Shown in pieces: positions 40,461-48,353 of a stretch of 55,810 nucleotides of DNA. Position numbers and translations under genes: made by a program. The DNA lies in assembly GCA_947625885.1 (NCBI GenBank), contig CANQQA010000018.1:1-55810 (forward strand), given 5' to 3'. The stretch comes from an uncultured Bacteroidales bacterium. Lineage in GTDB: Bacteria; Bacteroidota; Bacteroidia; Bacteroidales; UBA11471. Below the pieces are notes generated by a model that saw only the letters and a list, made by a program, of their open reading frames with translations, ran no database searches and was not told the DNA's origin. Each line of letters opens with the position of its first letter. Positions within the stretch are counted from its first letter, which is position 1.

Positions 40461-41288
40461 ATGAAACCAGTCCTGTTTTTTACTATATTTGTCATGCTTA
40501 TGTCTGCTTGTTCCGACCGAGATAAACAATCGACTTATATATTGATAACGACCGATAAAGGAGAAATCGTTGTCAAATTATACAATGATACGCCCGCGCA
40601 TAGAGACAATTTTGTCAAGTTGGCGGAAACGGGATTTTACGATGACCTGCTGTTTCATCGGGTCATTAAAGACTTTATGATACAGGGCGGCGACCCCGAG
40701 TCGCGAAATGCCGCCCCCGAAGTCGGATTGGGTTCGGGCGGTCCGGGCTATACGATTCCTGCCGAGATAGTTCCTGCCCATTATCATAAAAGAGGCGCAT
40801 TGGCAGCCGCCCGGCAGAGCGATAATGTGAATCCGCGAAAAGAATCGTCGGGTTCGCAGTTCTATATTGTTACGGGAAATGTATTCACCGAAGGGCAGCT
40901 TGCTACTTTGGGACGGCAAATGATGCAATACAAAGAGCAGCAGCTCTTCCATGCGCTGGCGTCGGAACGTCGGGCAGAAATCATGCAGATGCGCCGCGAT
41001 AAAAATCAGGCGGGACTTGCTGCCTTGCAAGAGGAGTTGGTAGCGCAGGTAAAGGCGCAGATGCCGAAGTCGGCGGCGGAATTTTTCTCGGAAGAGCAGC
41101 GTCAAGCCTATACGACCGTAGGCGGTGCGCCCCATTTGGACGGAGAATATACGGTCTTCGGCGAAGTGGTCGAGGGATTTGATGTCTTGGATAAAATACA
41201 GGCAGTCGCCACACGGGCAGACGACCGACCGGAGAAAGATATAAAAATGCGCGTAAAAGTATTGCAACTCGGTGATAGAGGTAAATAA
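40461..41288 (+). CDS. Cyclophilin-type peptidyl-prolyl isomerase, lipoprotein
   Basis: Isomerase acting on periplasmic proteins. The 275-residue product has a lipoprotein signal (FVMLMSAC, Cys17). The cyclophilin fold is split: the first part runs through TDKGEIVVKLYNDTPAHRDNFVKLAETGFYDDLLFHRVIKDFMIQGGDP and GGPGYTIPAEI, then SSGSQFYIVTG. An insert of about 65 helical, charged residues (about 155-220) interrupts it before HLDGEYTVFGEVVEGFDVLDKI completes the fold. Similar inserts occur in Bacteroidetes homologues. The downstream M16 gene overlaps it by 17 bp. Confidence 0.93.
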   Translation: MKPVLFFTIFVMLMSACSDRDKQSTYILITTDKGEIVVKLYNDTPAHRDNFVKLAETGFYDDLLFHRVIKDFMIQGGDPESRNAAPEVGLGSGGPGYTIPAEIVPAHYHKRGALAAARQSDNVNPRKESSGSQFYIVTGNVFTEGQLATLGRQMMQYKEQQLFHALASERRAEIMQMRRDKNQAGLAALQEELVAQVKAQMPKSAAEFFSEEQRQAYTTVGGAPHLDGEYTVFGEVVEGFDVLDKIQAVATRADDRPEKDIKMRVKVLQLGDRGK

Positions 41289-42513
41289 ATATCGGTTATC
41301 GAACGGATTGCGTTTGTTGCATCATCGTGATAAAGACACTCCGATGGTGGCGCTGAATCTGCTTTACGACGTCGGGGCGCGCGATGAAATGCCGTGCGGA
41401 ACGGGATTTGCGCACCTTTTCGAACATCTGATGTTCGGCGGCTCCGCCCATATTCCCGATTTCGATGCCGAATTGCAGCGTGCCGGCGGCGAAAACAACG
41501 CTTGGACGAGCAACGATATAACGAACTATTATACCGTCATTCCGCGTCGGAATGTGGAGACGGCTTTTTGGCTGGAATCGGACAGAATGGAAAGTCTCGA
41601 ATTTTCAGAGCGCAGTCTCGATGTGCAGCGGGCTGTCGTCATAGAAGAATTTAAACAACGGAATCTGAACCAGCCCTACGGCGACATTCCGGCACTCATA
41701 CGGGAGTTGGCATATCGGCAGCACCCGTACCGTTATCCGGTCATAGGTAAGGAGATAGCCTATATAGAAAATGCCACACTCGATGAAGTGAAAGACTTTT
41801 TTTATCGGCATTATGCTCCCGACAATGCCATACTCGCCGTCGTGGGCGATATATCGTTCGACGAGACCGTGCAATTAACGGAAAAATGGTTTTCGTCCAT
41901 ACCCCGACGAAACAGGGCTGCCCGACATATTCCGGCTGAACCGAAACAGACGGAAGCGCGATTTCGCGAAGTAGAGCGCCGTGTACCGTCGGACGCGCTC
42001 GTAAAAGCCTATCACATGGGTGGCAGGCAAGATGCGGGTTACCATGCGTGCGATTTATTGTCGGACATACTGTCTAACGGCAGGTCGTCGCGCTTTTTCC
42101 GCCGGCTGGTCATGGAACGGCAGCTGTTTACCGCTATCGACGCCAGCATAACGGGCGACATTGATTCCGGTCTGTTCCTTGTAAACGGACGCCTCAGCAA
42201 AGGCGTAACGCCGGAACAAGCCGACGAAGCCGTAACGGCGGAATTGGAAGCCCTTGCGCAGACGCCCGTATCGGAAAACGAGATAAACAAAACCGTAAAC
42301 AAATTCGAGACCAATTATCTGTTTTCCAATCTGAGCTATGTAGATAAAGCTGCCAATTTGGCATACTTCGAGTTGATAGACAAAGCCGAAGCCATCGAAG
42401 CGGAAGTGGAAAAATACCGTCGGCTCACGCCCGACGCCGTGCAACGCACTGCGCGTTCGATATTCGCATCATCGAACAGCTCGACGTTGTATTACAAAGC
42501 ATTGGCATCATGA
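41272..42513 (+). CDS. M16-family zinc peptidase
   Basis: A 413-residue single-unit M16B peptidase. The inverted zinc motif H48-LF-E51-H52 (AHLFEHLMF) and the distal Glu in AVVIEEFKQR are present, so it is the catalytic type. No signal peptide is visible, which implies a cytoplasmic location unless the start is wrong. The GTG start at 41272 lies within the end of the cyclophilin gene, giving translational coupling. The inactive partner subunit often found next to M16 genes is missing here. cas6 follows 26 bp downstream. Confidence 0.9.
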   Translation: MIEVNKYRLSNGLRLLHHRDKDTPMVALNLLYDVGARDEMPCGTGFAHLFEHLMFGGSAHIPDFDAELQRAGGENNAWTSNDITNYYTVIPRRNVETAFWLESDRMESLEFSERSLDVQRAVVIEEFKQRNLNQPYGDIPALIRELAYRQHPYRYPVIGKEIAYIENATLDEVKDFFYRHYAPDNAILAVVGDISFDETVQLTEKWFSSIPRRNRAARHIPAEPKQTEARFREVERRVPSDALVKAYHMGGRQDAGYHACDLLSDILSNGRSSRFFRRLVMERQLFTAIDASITGDIDSGLFLVNGRLSKGVTPEQADEAVTAELEALAQTPVSENEINKTVNKFETNYLFSNLSYVDKAANLAYFELIDKAEAIEAEVEKYRRLTPDAVQRTARSIFASSNSSTLYYKALAS

Positions 42514-42539
42514 CAATATAAAAAGAAAGAGGAAATATT

Positions 42540-43313
42540 ATGCGTTTCAAATTAGTGCTAACAGTACAGTCGGAATACTCGGGAAACATTTTACCGGTAA
42601 GTTACCAATACGAATTGTCGTCGTGTATTCACCGACTTCTGACAGAAGACAGGACTGCCTATGAACAATGGTTGGGAATGAACGGCTTTTTGCCGGAAAT
42701 GAATACCCAATACAAATTGATGTCGGTGTCCAACTTTTATATCCCTAAAATCAAAGTGGAGGAAGACCGTCTGTATGTGTTGGCAAAACGAGTGCAATTA
42801 TGGATATCGACCCTGCCCGAACGCGGTACCGAAGAATTTTTCCAAAAGATATTCTTGGAACGGGAAATACTCATCGGCAACAGGCGTTCGCAAGTCGGCT
42901 TCAAAATCGAAGCTCTTGTCAAGAGCAATCCGGTGGAATATACCGAAACCATGACCTATCTGTCGTTGTCGCCGATAGTCGTTTCCTGTATGCGTGCCAA
43001 CCGCAGTTTTGAGTATATCGGTCCCGATTCGCCCGATTACGAACATTTTCTGCAACAGAGCATATTGGATAAATACCACTATTTCTACGGGAAAGAATTT
43101 CCTTACGATCCCGATTTCAAATTTGAATTGATAGCTCCGCCCAAACGGAAAGGCATATTCATCAAACGTTTTACGCGCGAGGAGTCCAAAGTCATCGGCT
43201 ATATGTGCAAGTTCCGCCTTACTTTACACCCTGTTCTGCAACAATTGATACACAATACAGGACTTGGAGACAAGATAAGTCTGGGCTTCGGCTGCATAGA
43301 GATTTACGAGTAA
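42540..43313 (+). CDS. cas6: CRISPR-associated endoribonuclease Cas6 (solitary)
   Basis: RNA endonuclease that cuts CRISPR repeat transcripts. The 257-residue product shows the RAMP layout: MRFKLVLTV as first strand, LPVSYQYELSSCIHRLL with a candidate catalytic His31, and the C-terminal Gly-rich loop GLGDKISLGFG (241-251) that contacts repeat RNA. Length is normal for Cas6. No other cas gene and no repeat array are found in this window. The gene is 26 bp after the M16 peptidase in an otherwise ordinary operon and is followed by a terminator. It may process arrays elsewhere in the genome in trans, or act on other RNAs. Confidence 0.9.
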   Translation: MRFKLVLTVQSEYSGNILPVSYQYELSSCIHRLLTEDRTAYEQWLGMNGFLPEMNTQYKLMSVSNFYIPKIKVEEDRLYVLAKRVQLWISTLPERGTEEFFQKIFLEREILIGNRRSQVGFKIEALVKSNPVEYTETMTYLSLSPIVVSCMRANRSFEYIGPDSPDYEHFLQQSILDKYHYFYGKEFPYDPDFKFELIAPPKRKGIFIKRFTREESKVIGYMCKFRLTLHPVLQQLIHNTGLGDKISLGFGCIEIYE

Positions 43314-43334
43314 ACAAGACCGAAAAAACGGGAA

Positions 43335-43366
43335 AAACGGCATTTTTTGAAAAATGTCGTTTTTTT
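43335..43366 (+). terminator. Terminator after cas6
   Basis: Stem AACGGCATTTTT / AAAAATGTCGTT (one G-T pair) with a 2-nt to 4-nt loop, then TTTTTATTG. Confidence 0.82.
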
Positions 43367-43436
43367 ATTGGGCAAAATCGAAAAATTTTCCCTTATTTTG
43401 TAAGTTGAAAATATTTTCTATCTAAATTTTTGAAAA

Positions 43437-45311
43437 ATGGAATCACAAGATATTTTTCAAGAGAAAAACGAAATAGGCGAAAGTCTATCGAAAAGCGCGG
43501 AAGTAAATGAAAAAGAAGAGATTACAGAATCTTTTGCTTCGGAAACAGCCGAAACGCTTGTGCCCGAGACCGAAGACGTCGAGCAGCCTGCTGCCGCTGA
43601 AAAATACACGCGCGAACAAATCGTTGCGCGGATAAAGACGTTGCTCGATACTCCGATAGAGGTGGTAAAAGACGAAGTGGAATCGTTGAAACAACAATAT
43701 TATAAAATACGGAAAGCCGAAATAGAGGCTGCCCACAAACTTTTTGAAGAAACGCCTGAGGAAGAACGGGGCGATTTCCAGATACCTTTCGATGACCAAG
43801 AGGAAGAATTAAAAAGGCTTTTGACCGATTTCAAAGAAAAAAAGAATGCATATATAGAACTTCAAGAGAAAGAACGTGAAGCCAATTTGACCCGCAAACG
43901 GGCTATTCTCGACCGCATAAAAGAGTTTCTGGACGATACCGACAACATCGGAAAATACTACAACGAATTCAAAGAGCTGCAACAGACGTTCAAAGAAATT
44001 GTCGATGTGCCGGCAACCGAAGTGAGCAACCTGTGGAAACAGTTTCAGACCTATTCGGAAAATTTTTACGACCTGCTCAAAATCCACAACGAATTGCGCG
44101 ATTACGATTTCAAGAAAAATCTTGAACAGAAAACAGCGCTTTGCGAGCAGGCGGAAGCGTTGGCTGAAAATGAAGATATTTTGGCGGCGTTCAAAACGTT
44201 ACAGTCTTTGCATGAGGAGTGGCGCGGTATTGGTCCCGTATCGAAAGAGTTGCGCGAGAGCATATGGAACCGCTTCAAAGAAGCATCGACCGTGATAAAC
44301 AAACGGTACCAGCAGCATTTCGAAAGCCTGAAAGAGATGGCGCAAGCCAACGAACAGGCTAAAACCGCTCTTTGCGAAGAGTTGGAGGGCATCGACTGCG
44401 ATGCCTTGCAATCGTTTGCCGAGTGGGACGAAAAGACCAAAATGATTCTTGACATGCAGGAACGCTGGAAAGCGATAGGCTTTGCTACCCGTAAGGCAAA
44501 TACGCAGCTGTTCGAGCGTTTCCGCAAGGGGTGCGACCAATTCTTTGCCCGTAAAGCCGAATATTACAAATCGGTGAAAGAGAATATGGCTGCCAACCTC
44601 GAAAAGAAAAAGGCGCTTTGCGAACAGGCGGAGGCGTTGAAAGAGAGTACCGATTGGCGGGCGACTGCCGATAAATTGGTGAAACTGCAACAGGAATGGC
44701 GTACTATCGGTGCCGTGCCCCGCAAATATTCCGATGCGGTATGGAAAAAATTTACAGAAGCGTGCGATTATTTCTTTGAGCGCCGTAAACAGAATTTTTC
44801 CTCGAAAAAAGATGAGGAGCAAACCAATCTGCTTGCTAAGCAGGCTGTCGTAGAAAAATTGAATACCATAGACGAAACCGTCGATAAAGAAGATGGTTTG
44901 GCGCAAGTACGCGCTTTGATGGCGGAATGGGCAGCTGTCGGGCATGTGCCGTTCAAGGAAAAAGACAAATTGCGCAAGCAATATCAAGATGCTGTCGATG
45001 CCCATTTCAAACGTTGGAATGTAAAGGAGAATCACAACCGCATGAACGCGTTTGCCGAAAATGTGGAACAACTTGCTTCATCGGAACAGGCTCAAAACAA
45101 ACTCTACCATGAACGCGAACGTCTGGTACGCGCATACGAAAATTTGAAAAGCGATTTGCAAACCTATCAAAACAATATGGGTTTTCTCAATGTTTCCACG
45201 CAGTCGGGAAATAAAATGGTGAAAGATTTGGAACGTAAAATACTGAAACTGAAAGAAGATATGGAGCTGCTCGTGCAGAAAATTGATTTGATAGACGAAA
45301 AATTACGGTAA
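43437..45311 (+). CDS. DUF349 repeat protein
   Basis: A 624-residue cytoplasmic protein made mostly of charged helices. An acidic, low-complexity N-terminus (about 1-60) is followed by a helical region and then about five DUF349 units of roughly 70-75 residues, each with a pattern KxALCEQAEAL...LQxEWRxIGxVPRKxSDxxWKxFxxACDxFFxRR. A C-terminal coiled coil (about 560-624) ends it. DUF349 proteins have no agreed biochemical role; chromosome and stress links have been suggested in E. coli YjgB-unrelated literature, so I leave the function open. Followed 49 bp later by the sugar transferase gene. Confidence 0.9.
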   Translation: MESQDIFQEKNEIGESLSKSAEVNEKEEITESFASETAETLVPETEDVEQPAAAEKYTREQIVARIKTLLDTPIEVVKDEVESLKQQYYKIRKAEIEAAHKLFEETPEEERGDFQIPFDDQEEELKRLLTDFKEKKNAYIELQEKEREANLTRKRAILDRIKEFLDDTDNIGKYYNEFKELQQTFKEIVDVPATEVSNLWKQFQTYSENFYDLLKIHNELRDYDFKKNLEQKTALCEQAEALAENEDILAAFKTLQSLHEEWRGIGPVSKELRESIWNRFKEASTVINKRYQQHFESLKEMAQANEQAKTALCEELEGIDCDALQSFAEWDEKTKMILDMQERWKAIGFATRKANTQLFERFRKGCDQFFARKAEYYKSVKENMAANLEKKKALCEQAEALKESTDWRATADKLVKLQQEWRTIGAVPRKYSDAVWKKFTEACDYFFERRKQNFSSKKDEEQTNLLAKQAVVEKLNTIDETVDKEDGLAQVRALMAEWAAVGHVPFKEKDKLRKQYQDAVDAHFKRWNVKENHNRMNAFAENVEQLASSEQAQNKLYHERERLVRAYENLKSDLQTYQNNMGFLNVSTQSGNKMVKDLERKILKLKEDMELLVQKIDLIDEKLR

Positions 45312-45360
45312 AGGCAATATTTACTGTAAAAGAACGTTTATATTTATATATCTTTCTTTC

Positions 45361-45990
45361 ATGGCAAGACAATATACATTGTCGGTACGAAAATGCCCTT
45401 TGCAAAATTTGACGAACCGACGTATAAAACGATGTATGGATTTATTGGTGGCAATACCGGCGGTATTGCTTTCACCTTTGTGGTTTATTCCATTGGCAAT
45501 TATTGTAAAGGTGTCTTCCCGCGGACCGGTATTGTTCCGACAGACACGCACCGGATATATGGGGAAAGAATTTGAATGTCTGAAATTCCGTACCATGCTC
45601 GTAAATGACGATGCCGACAGTATGCAAGCCTCGAAGTCCGATGTGCGGATAACGAAAATCGGGAAATTTTTGCGAAAAACAAGTCTTGACGAATTGCCGC
45701 AGTTTTTCAATGTATTGAAAGGCGATATGGCGGTTGTGGGACCGCGTCCGCACATGATTAAACATACGGCAGATTATTCGACGCTTTTGGGCAACTATAT
45801 GCTGCGTCATTTGGTAAAGCCCGGTCTTACCGGCTGGGCGCAAGCCAACGGACTCAGAGGCGAAACCAAGGAGTTGTGGCAAATGGAAAAACGGGTCGAA
45901 TACGATGTCCATTATGTGGAAAGCTGGAACGTATGGCTGGATTTCAAAATAATGTTTCTTACTTTTGGAGCTTTGCATCAAAAATCCTGA
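45361..45990 (+). CDS. Undecaprenyl-phosphate sugar phosphotransferase (short WcaJ/PglC-like form)
   Basis: Initiates glycan assembly by moving a sugar-1-phosphate to undecaprenyl phosphate. The 209-residue product has one N-terminal hydrophobic anchor (about 25-50, MDLLVAIPAVLLSPLWFIPLAIIV). The Bac_transf domain follows: VLFRQTRTGYMGKEFECLKFRTM, TSLDELPQFFNVLKGDMAVVGPRP and VKPGLTGWAQANG. The Asp-Glu pair in LDELPQ is catalytic in this family. It lacks the four extra helices seen in the long form at 50143. It lies 15 bp before ugd, a capsule or exopolysaccharide context. Confidence 0.92.
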   Translation: MARQYTLSVRKCPLQNLTNRRIKRCMDLLVAIPAVLLSPLWFIPLAIIVKVSSRGPVLFRQTRTGYMGKEFECLKFRTMLVNDDADSMQASKSDVRITKIGKFLRKTSLDELPQFFNVLKGDMAVVGPRPHMIKHTADYSTLLGNYMLRHLVKPGLTGWAQANGLRGETKELWQMEKRVEYDVHYVESWNVWLDFKIMFLTFGALHQKS

Positions 45991-46005
45991 AATAAAAACC
46001 AAGTT

Positions 46006-47319
46006 ATGAAGATAGCGGTAGTCGGAAGCGGTTATGTCGGTTTGGTCAGCGGTGCCTGTTTTGCCGAAATGGGGGTCGATGTAACCTGCGTAGATATAGA
46101 TGCCGAAAAAATAAACCGGTTGAAACGGGGCGAAATTCCCATATACGAACCGGGTCTCGATGAGATGGTGCTGCGCAATATGCAGGAACACCGCCTGCAC
46201 TTTACGACCGATTTGGCAGCCTGCATCGACGACGTGGAAGTCGTGTTCTCGGCTGTGGGAACCCCGCCCGACGAAGACGGCAGCGCCGACCTGCACTACG
46301 TTTTGGACGTGGCTCGCACATTCGGTCGGCATATCAAAAAATATACCTTGCTCGTTACCAAAAGCACCGTGCCGGTAGGTACCTCCCTGTTAGTGAAGAA
46401 AGCCATACAGGAAGAACTGGATAAACGGGGCGTATCGGTGTCTTTCGACGTCGCCTCCAATCCCGAATTTTTGAAAGAAGGCGTTGCCATAAAAGACTTC
46501 ATGTCGCCCGACCGAGTGGTTGTCGGAGTCGAAAGCGAGCAGGCAAAAGAAATGATGAGCCGTCTGTACCGACCGTTCCTTTTACAAAATTTTCGCGTCA
46601 TTTTCACGGATATACCCTCTGCCGAAATGATAAAATATGCGGCAAATTCCATGCTTGCCACACGCATATCGTTCATGAACGATATTGCCAACTTGTGCGA
46701 ATTGGTGGGCGCCGACGTGAATATGGTGCGCAAAGGCATAGGCAGCGACAGCCGCATAGGCTCGAAATTCCTCTATCCGGGTTGCGGTTACGGCGGTTCT
46801 TGTTTCCCGAAAGATGTAAAGGCATTGATAAAAACCGCCCAAAAATCGGGATACGAAATGAAAGTGCTTCAAGCCGTGGAAGCAGTCAACGAGTCGCAGA
46901 AAAGCATTCTCTATCGAAAACTGCAACGTTATTACAATGGAAATTTGAAGGGGAAAAACATTGCCGTGTGGGGATTGGCATTCAAGCCCGAAACCGATGA
47001 TATGCGTGAAGCCACGTCATTGGTAACAATAAAACTTTTGCAGGAAGCCGGTTGTCGCATCACGGTTTTCGACCCTGTATCTATGAATGAATGCCGTCGC
47101 CGGATTGGCGATACGGTGGAATATACCGACGATATGTATGCGACCGTGCAAGGTGCCGATGCGCTGTTGGTGCATACGGAATGGAAACAATTCCGCTTAC
47201 CGAACTGGAACAGGATAAAAGATGCCATGTCTGTTCCCTTGATTATCGACGGTCGGAATATTTACGACGCCGCAGAGTTGCAGAAAGCGGGATTCATTTA
47301 CTTGTGCATCGGACGCTGA
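46006..47319 (+). CDS. ugd: UDP-glucose 6-dehydrogenase
   Basis: Oxidises UDP-glucose to UDP-glucuronate with NAD+, for surface glycan synthesis. The 437-residue protein has the Rossmann NAD motif VVGSGYVGLVSGACFAEMG (5-23), the SNPEFLKEG substrate segment and the catalytic Cys266 in YPGCGYGGSCFPKD. The C-terminal NAD/UDP domain WGLAFKPETDDMREA is intact. Length is normal. It follows the sugar phosphotransferase gene by 15 bp and ends at a bidirectional terminator. Confidence 0.96.
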   Translation: MKIAVVGSGYVGLVSGACFAEMGVDVTCVDIDAEKINRLKRGEIPIYEPGLDEMVLRNMQEHRLHFTTDLAACIDDVEVVFSAVGTPPDEDGSADLHYVLDVARTFGRHIKKYTLLVTKSTVPVGTSLLVKKAIQEELDKRGVSVSFDVASNPEFLKEGVAIKDFMSPDRVVVGVESEQAKEMMSRLYRPFLLQNFRVIFTDIPSAEMIKYAANSMLATRISFMNDIANLCELVGADVNMVRKGIGSDSRIGSKFLYPGCGYGGSCFPKDVKALIKTAQKSGYEMKVLQAVEAVNESQKSILYRKLQRYYNGNLKGKNIAVWGLAFKPETDDMREATSLVTIKLLQEAGCRITVFDPVSMNECRRRIGDTVEYTDDMYATVQGADALLVHTEWKQFRLPNWNRIKDAMSVPLIIDGRNIYDAAELQKAGFIYLCIGR

Positions 47320-47337
47320 TACAGTAAATTGGTAGAT

Positions 47338-47376
47338 AAAACAGCGGAGGTCGAAATATTCGGTCTCCGCTGTTTT
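47338..47376. terminator. Bidirectional terminator between ugd and fmt
   Basis: Perfect 12-bp stem AAAACAGCGGAG / CTCCGCTGTTTT, 15-nt loop, with A- and T-rich flanks that serve both convergent genes. Confidence 0.85.
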
Positions 47377-47377
47377 T

Positions 47378-48343
47378 TCAGTCGCATATCCACGTGTTAT
47401 CCAGCGGAAATCCTCGCAACAACTCTTCGACGGACAATCTTTTCTTGGCGGGCAGTTGCAGCGATTTCAATCGTATTGCCCCGTTTCCGCAGGCTATTTC
47501 GATAAATGTTTTTCCGTCGGTATGGAGCGTGCCGACGGCTTTTTCGTTTCCGCTTTCTACGACTTCCGTCTCGAAAATTTTTACGGGAGCGAATGTTTCT
47601 TGTCCGTTGTTCCACGAGCACCATGCGGCAGGATAAGGCGACAGCCCCCGCACAAAATCGTGTATTTTATGCGCCGGTTGCGAAAAGTCTATTCGGCAGT
47701 CTTCCTTGAATATTTTGGGGGCGGGGCGCAGAGGTTCGTTTATCAATTCCTGTTGTTCGATGCGCACGATTCTGTTTTCGAGAAGCGCATCGACCGTGTC
47801 GGTTACCATTTCAGCGCCCAGCATCATCAACTTGTCGTGCAGCGTGCCGGCATTGTCGTCGGGCAGGATAGGCACGGAGCGTTGCAATGCAATAGCACCC
47901 GTATCTATTTCATGTGAAAGGAAAAACGTGGTGGCGCCCGTAACGGTATCGCCGTTCATAATGGCGCGGTTTATGGGCGCAGCCCCGCGATACTGCGGCA
48001 GGAGGGAGGCGTGCAGATTGAACGTGCCCAGCGGCGGCATATTCCAGACGACTTCGGGCAGCATACGGAATGCGACGACTATTTGCAAGTCGGCTCGCCA
48101 TGCCCGTAATGCCGAAAGAAAATTTTCGTCTTTCAGTTTTTCGGGTTGCAACAGAGGCAGATTTCGGGACAAGGCGTATTGCTTGACAGGCGAAAATTGT
48201 ATTTTGTGCCCGCGTCCGGCAGGCTTGTCGGGCATCGTGATGACACCTACCACGTTGTACCCGTTTTCGACCAAACGGCGGAGGCTTTCCACCGCAAAGT
48301 CGGGCGTACCCATATATACGATGCGCAACTCTTCTTTTTTCAT
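47378..48343 (-). CDS. fmt: Methionyl-tRNA formyltransferase
   Basis: Formylates initiator Met-tRNA with 10-formyl-THF. The 321-residue protein has the N-terminal formyltransferase domain (RIVYMGTPDFAVESLRRL, HASLLPQYRGAAPI with the catalytic Asn-His region, TGATTFFLSHEIDTGAI) and a C-terminal OB-like tRNA-binding domain (VRGLSPYPAAWC). The frame is open to 48442, but ATG 48343 gives the usual start MKKEELRIVYMGTPDF. It starts 10 bp after the ClC gene and is last in an operon with tsaC. Confidence 0.96.
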   Translation of the reverse strand: MKKEELRIVYMGTPDFAVESLRRLVENGYNVVGVITMPDKPAGRGHKIQFSPVKQYALSRNLPLLQPEKLKDENFLSALRAWRADLQIVVAFRMLPEVVWNMPPLGTFNLHASLLPQYRGAAPINRAIMNGDTVTGATTFFLSHEIDTGAIALQRSVPILPDDNAGTLHDKLMMLGAEMVTDTVDALLENRIVRIEQQELINEPLRPAPKIFKEDCRIDFSQPAHKIHDFVRGLSPYPAAWCSWNNGQETFAPVKIFETEVVESGNEKAVGTLHTDGKTFIEIACGNGAIRLKSLQLPAKKRLSVEELLRGFPLDNTWICD

Positions 48344-48353
48344 GAAAATGTTT

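Noticed and set aside
43314-43436. Search for CRISPR repeats next to cas6
   Set aside because: Only a terminator hairpin and AT-rich sequence are present; no 25-40 bp direct repeats were found here or elsewhere in the window.
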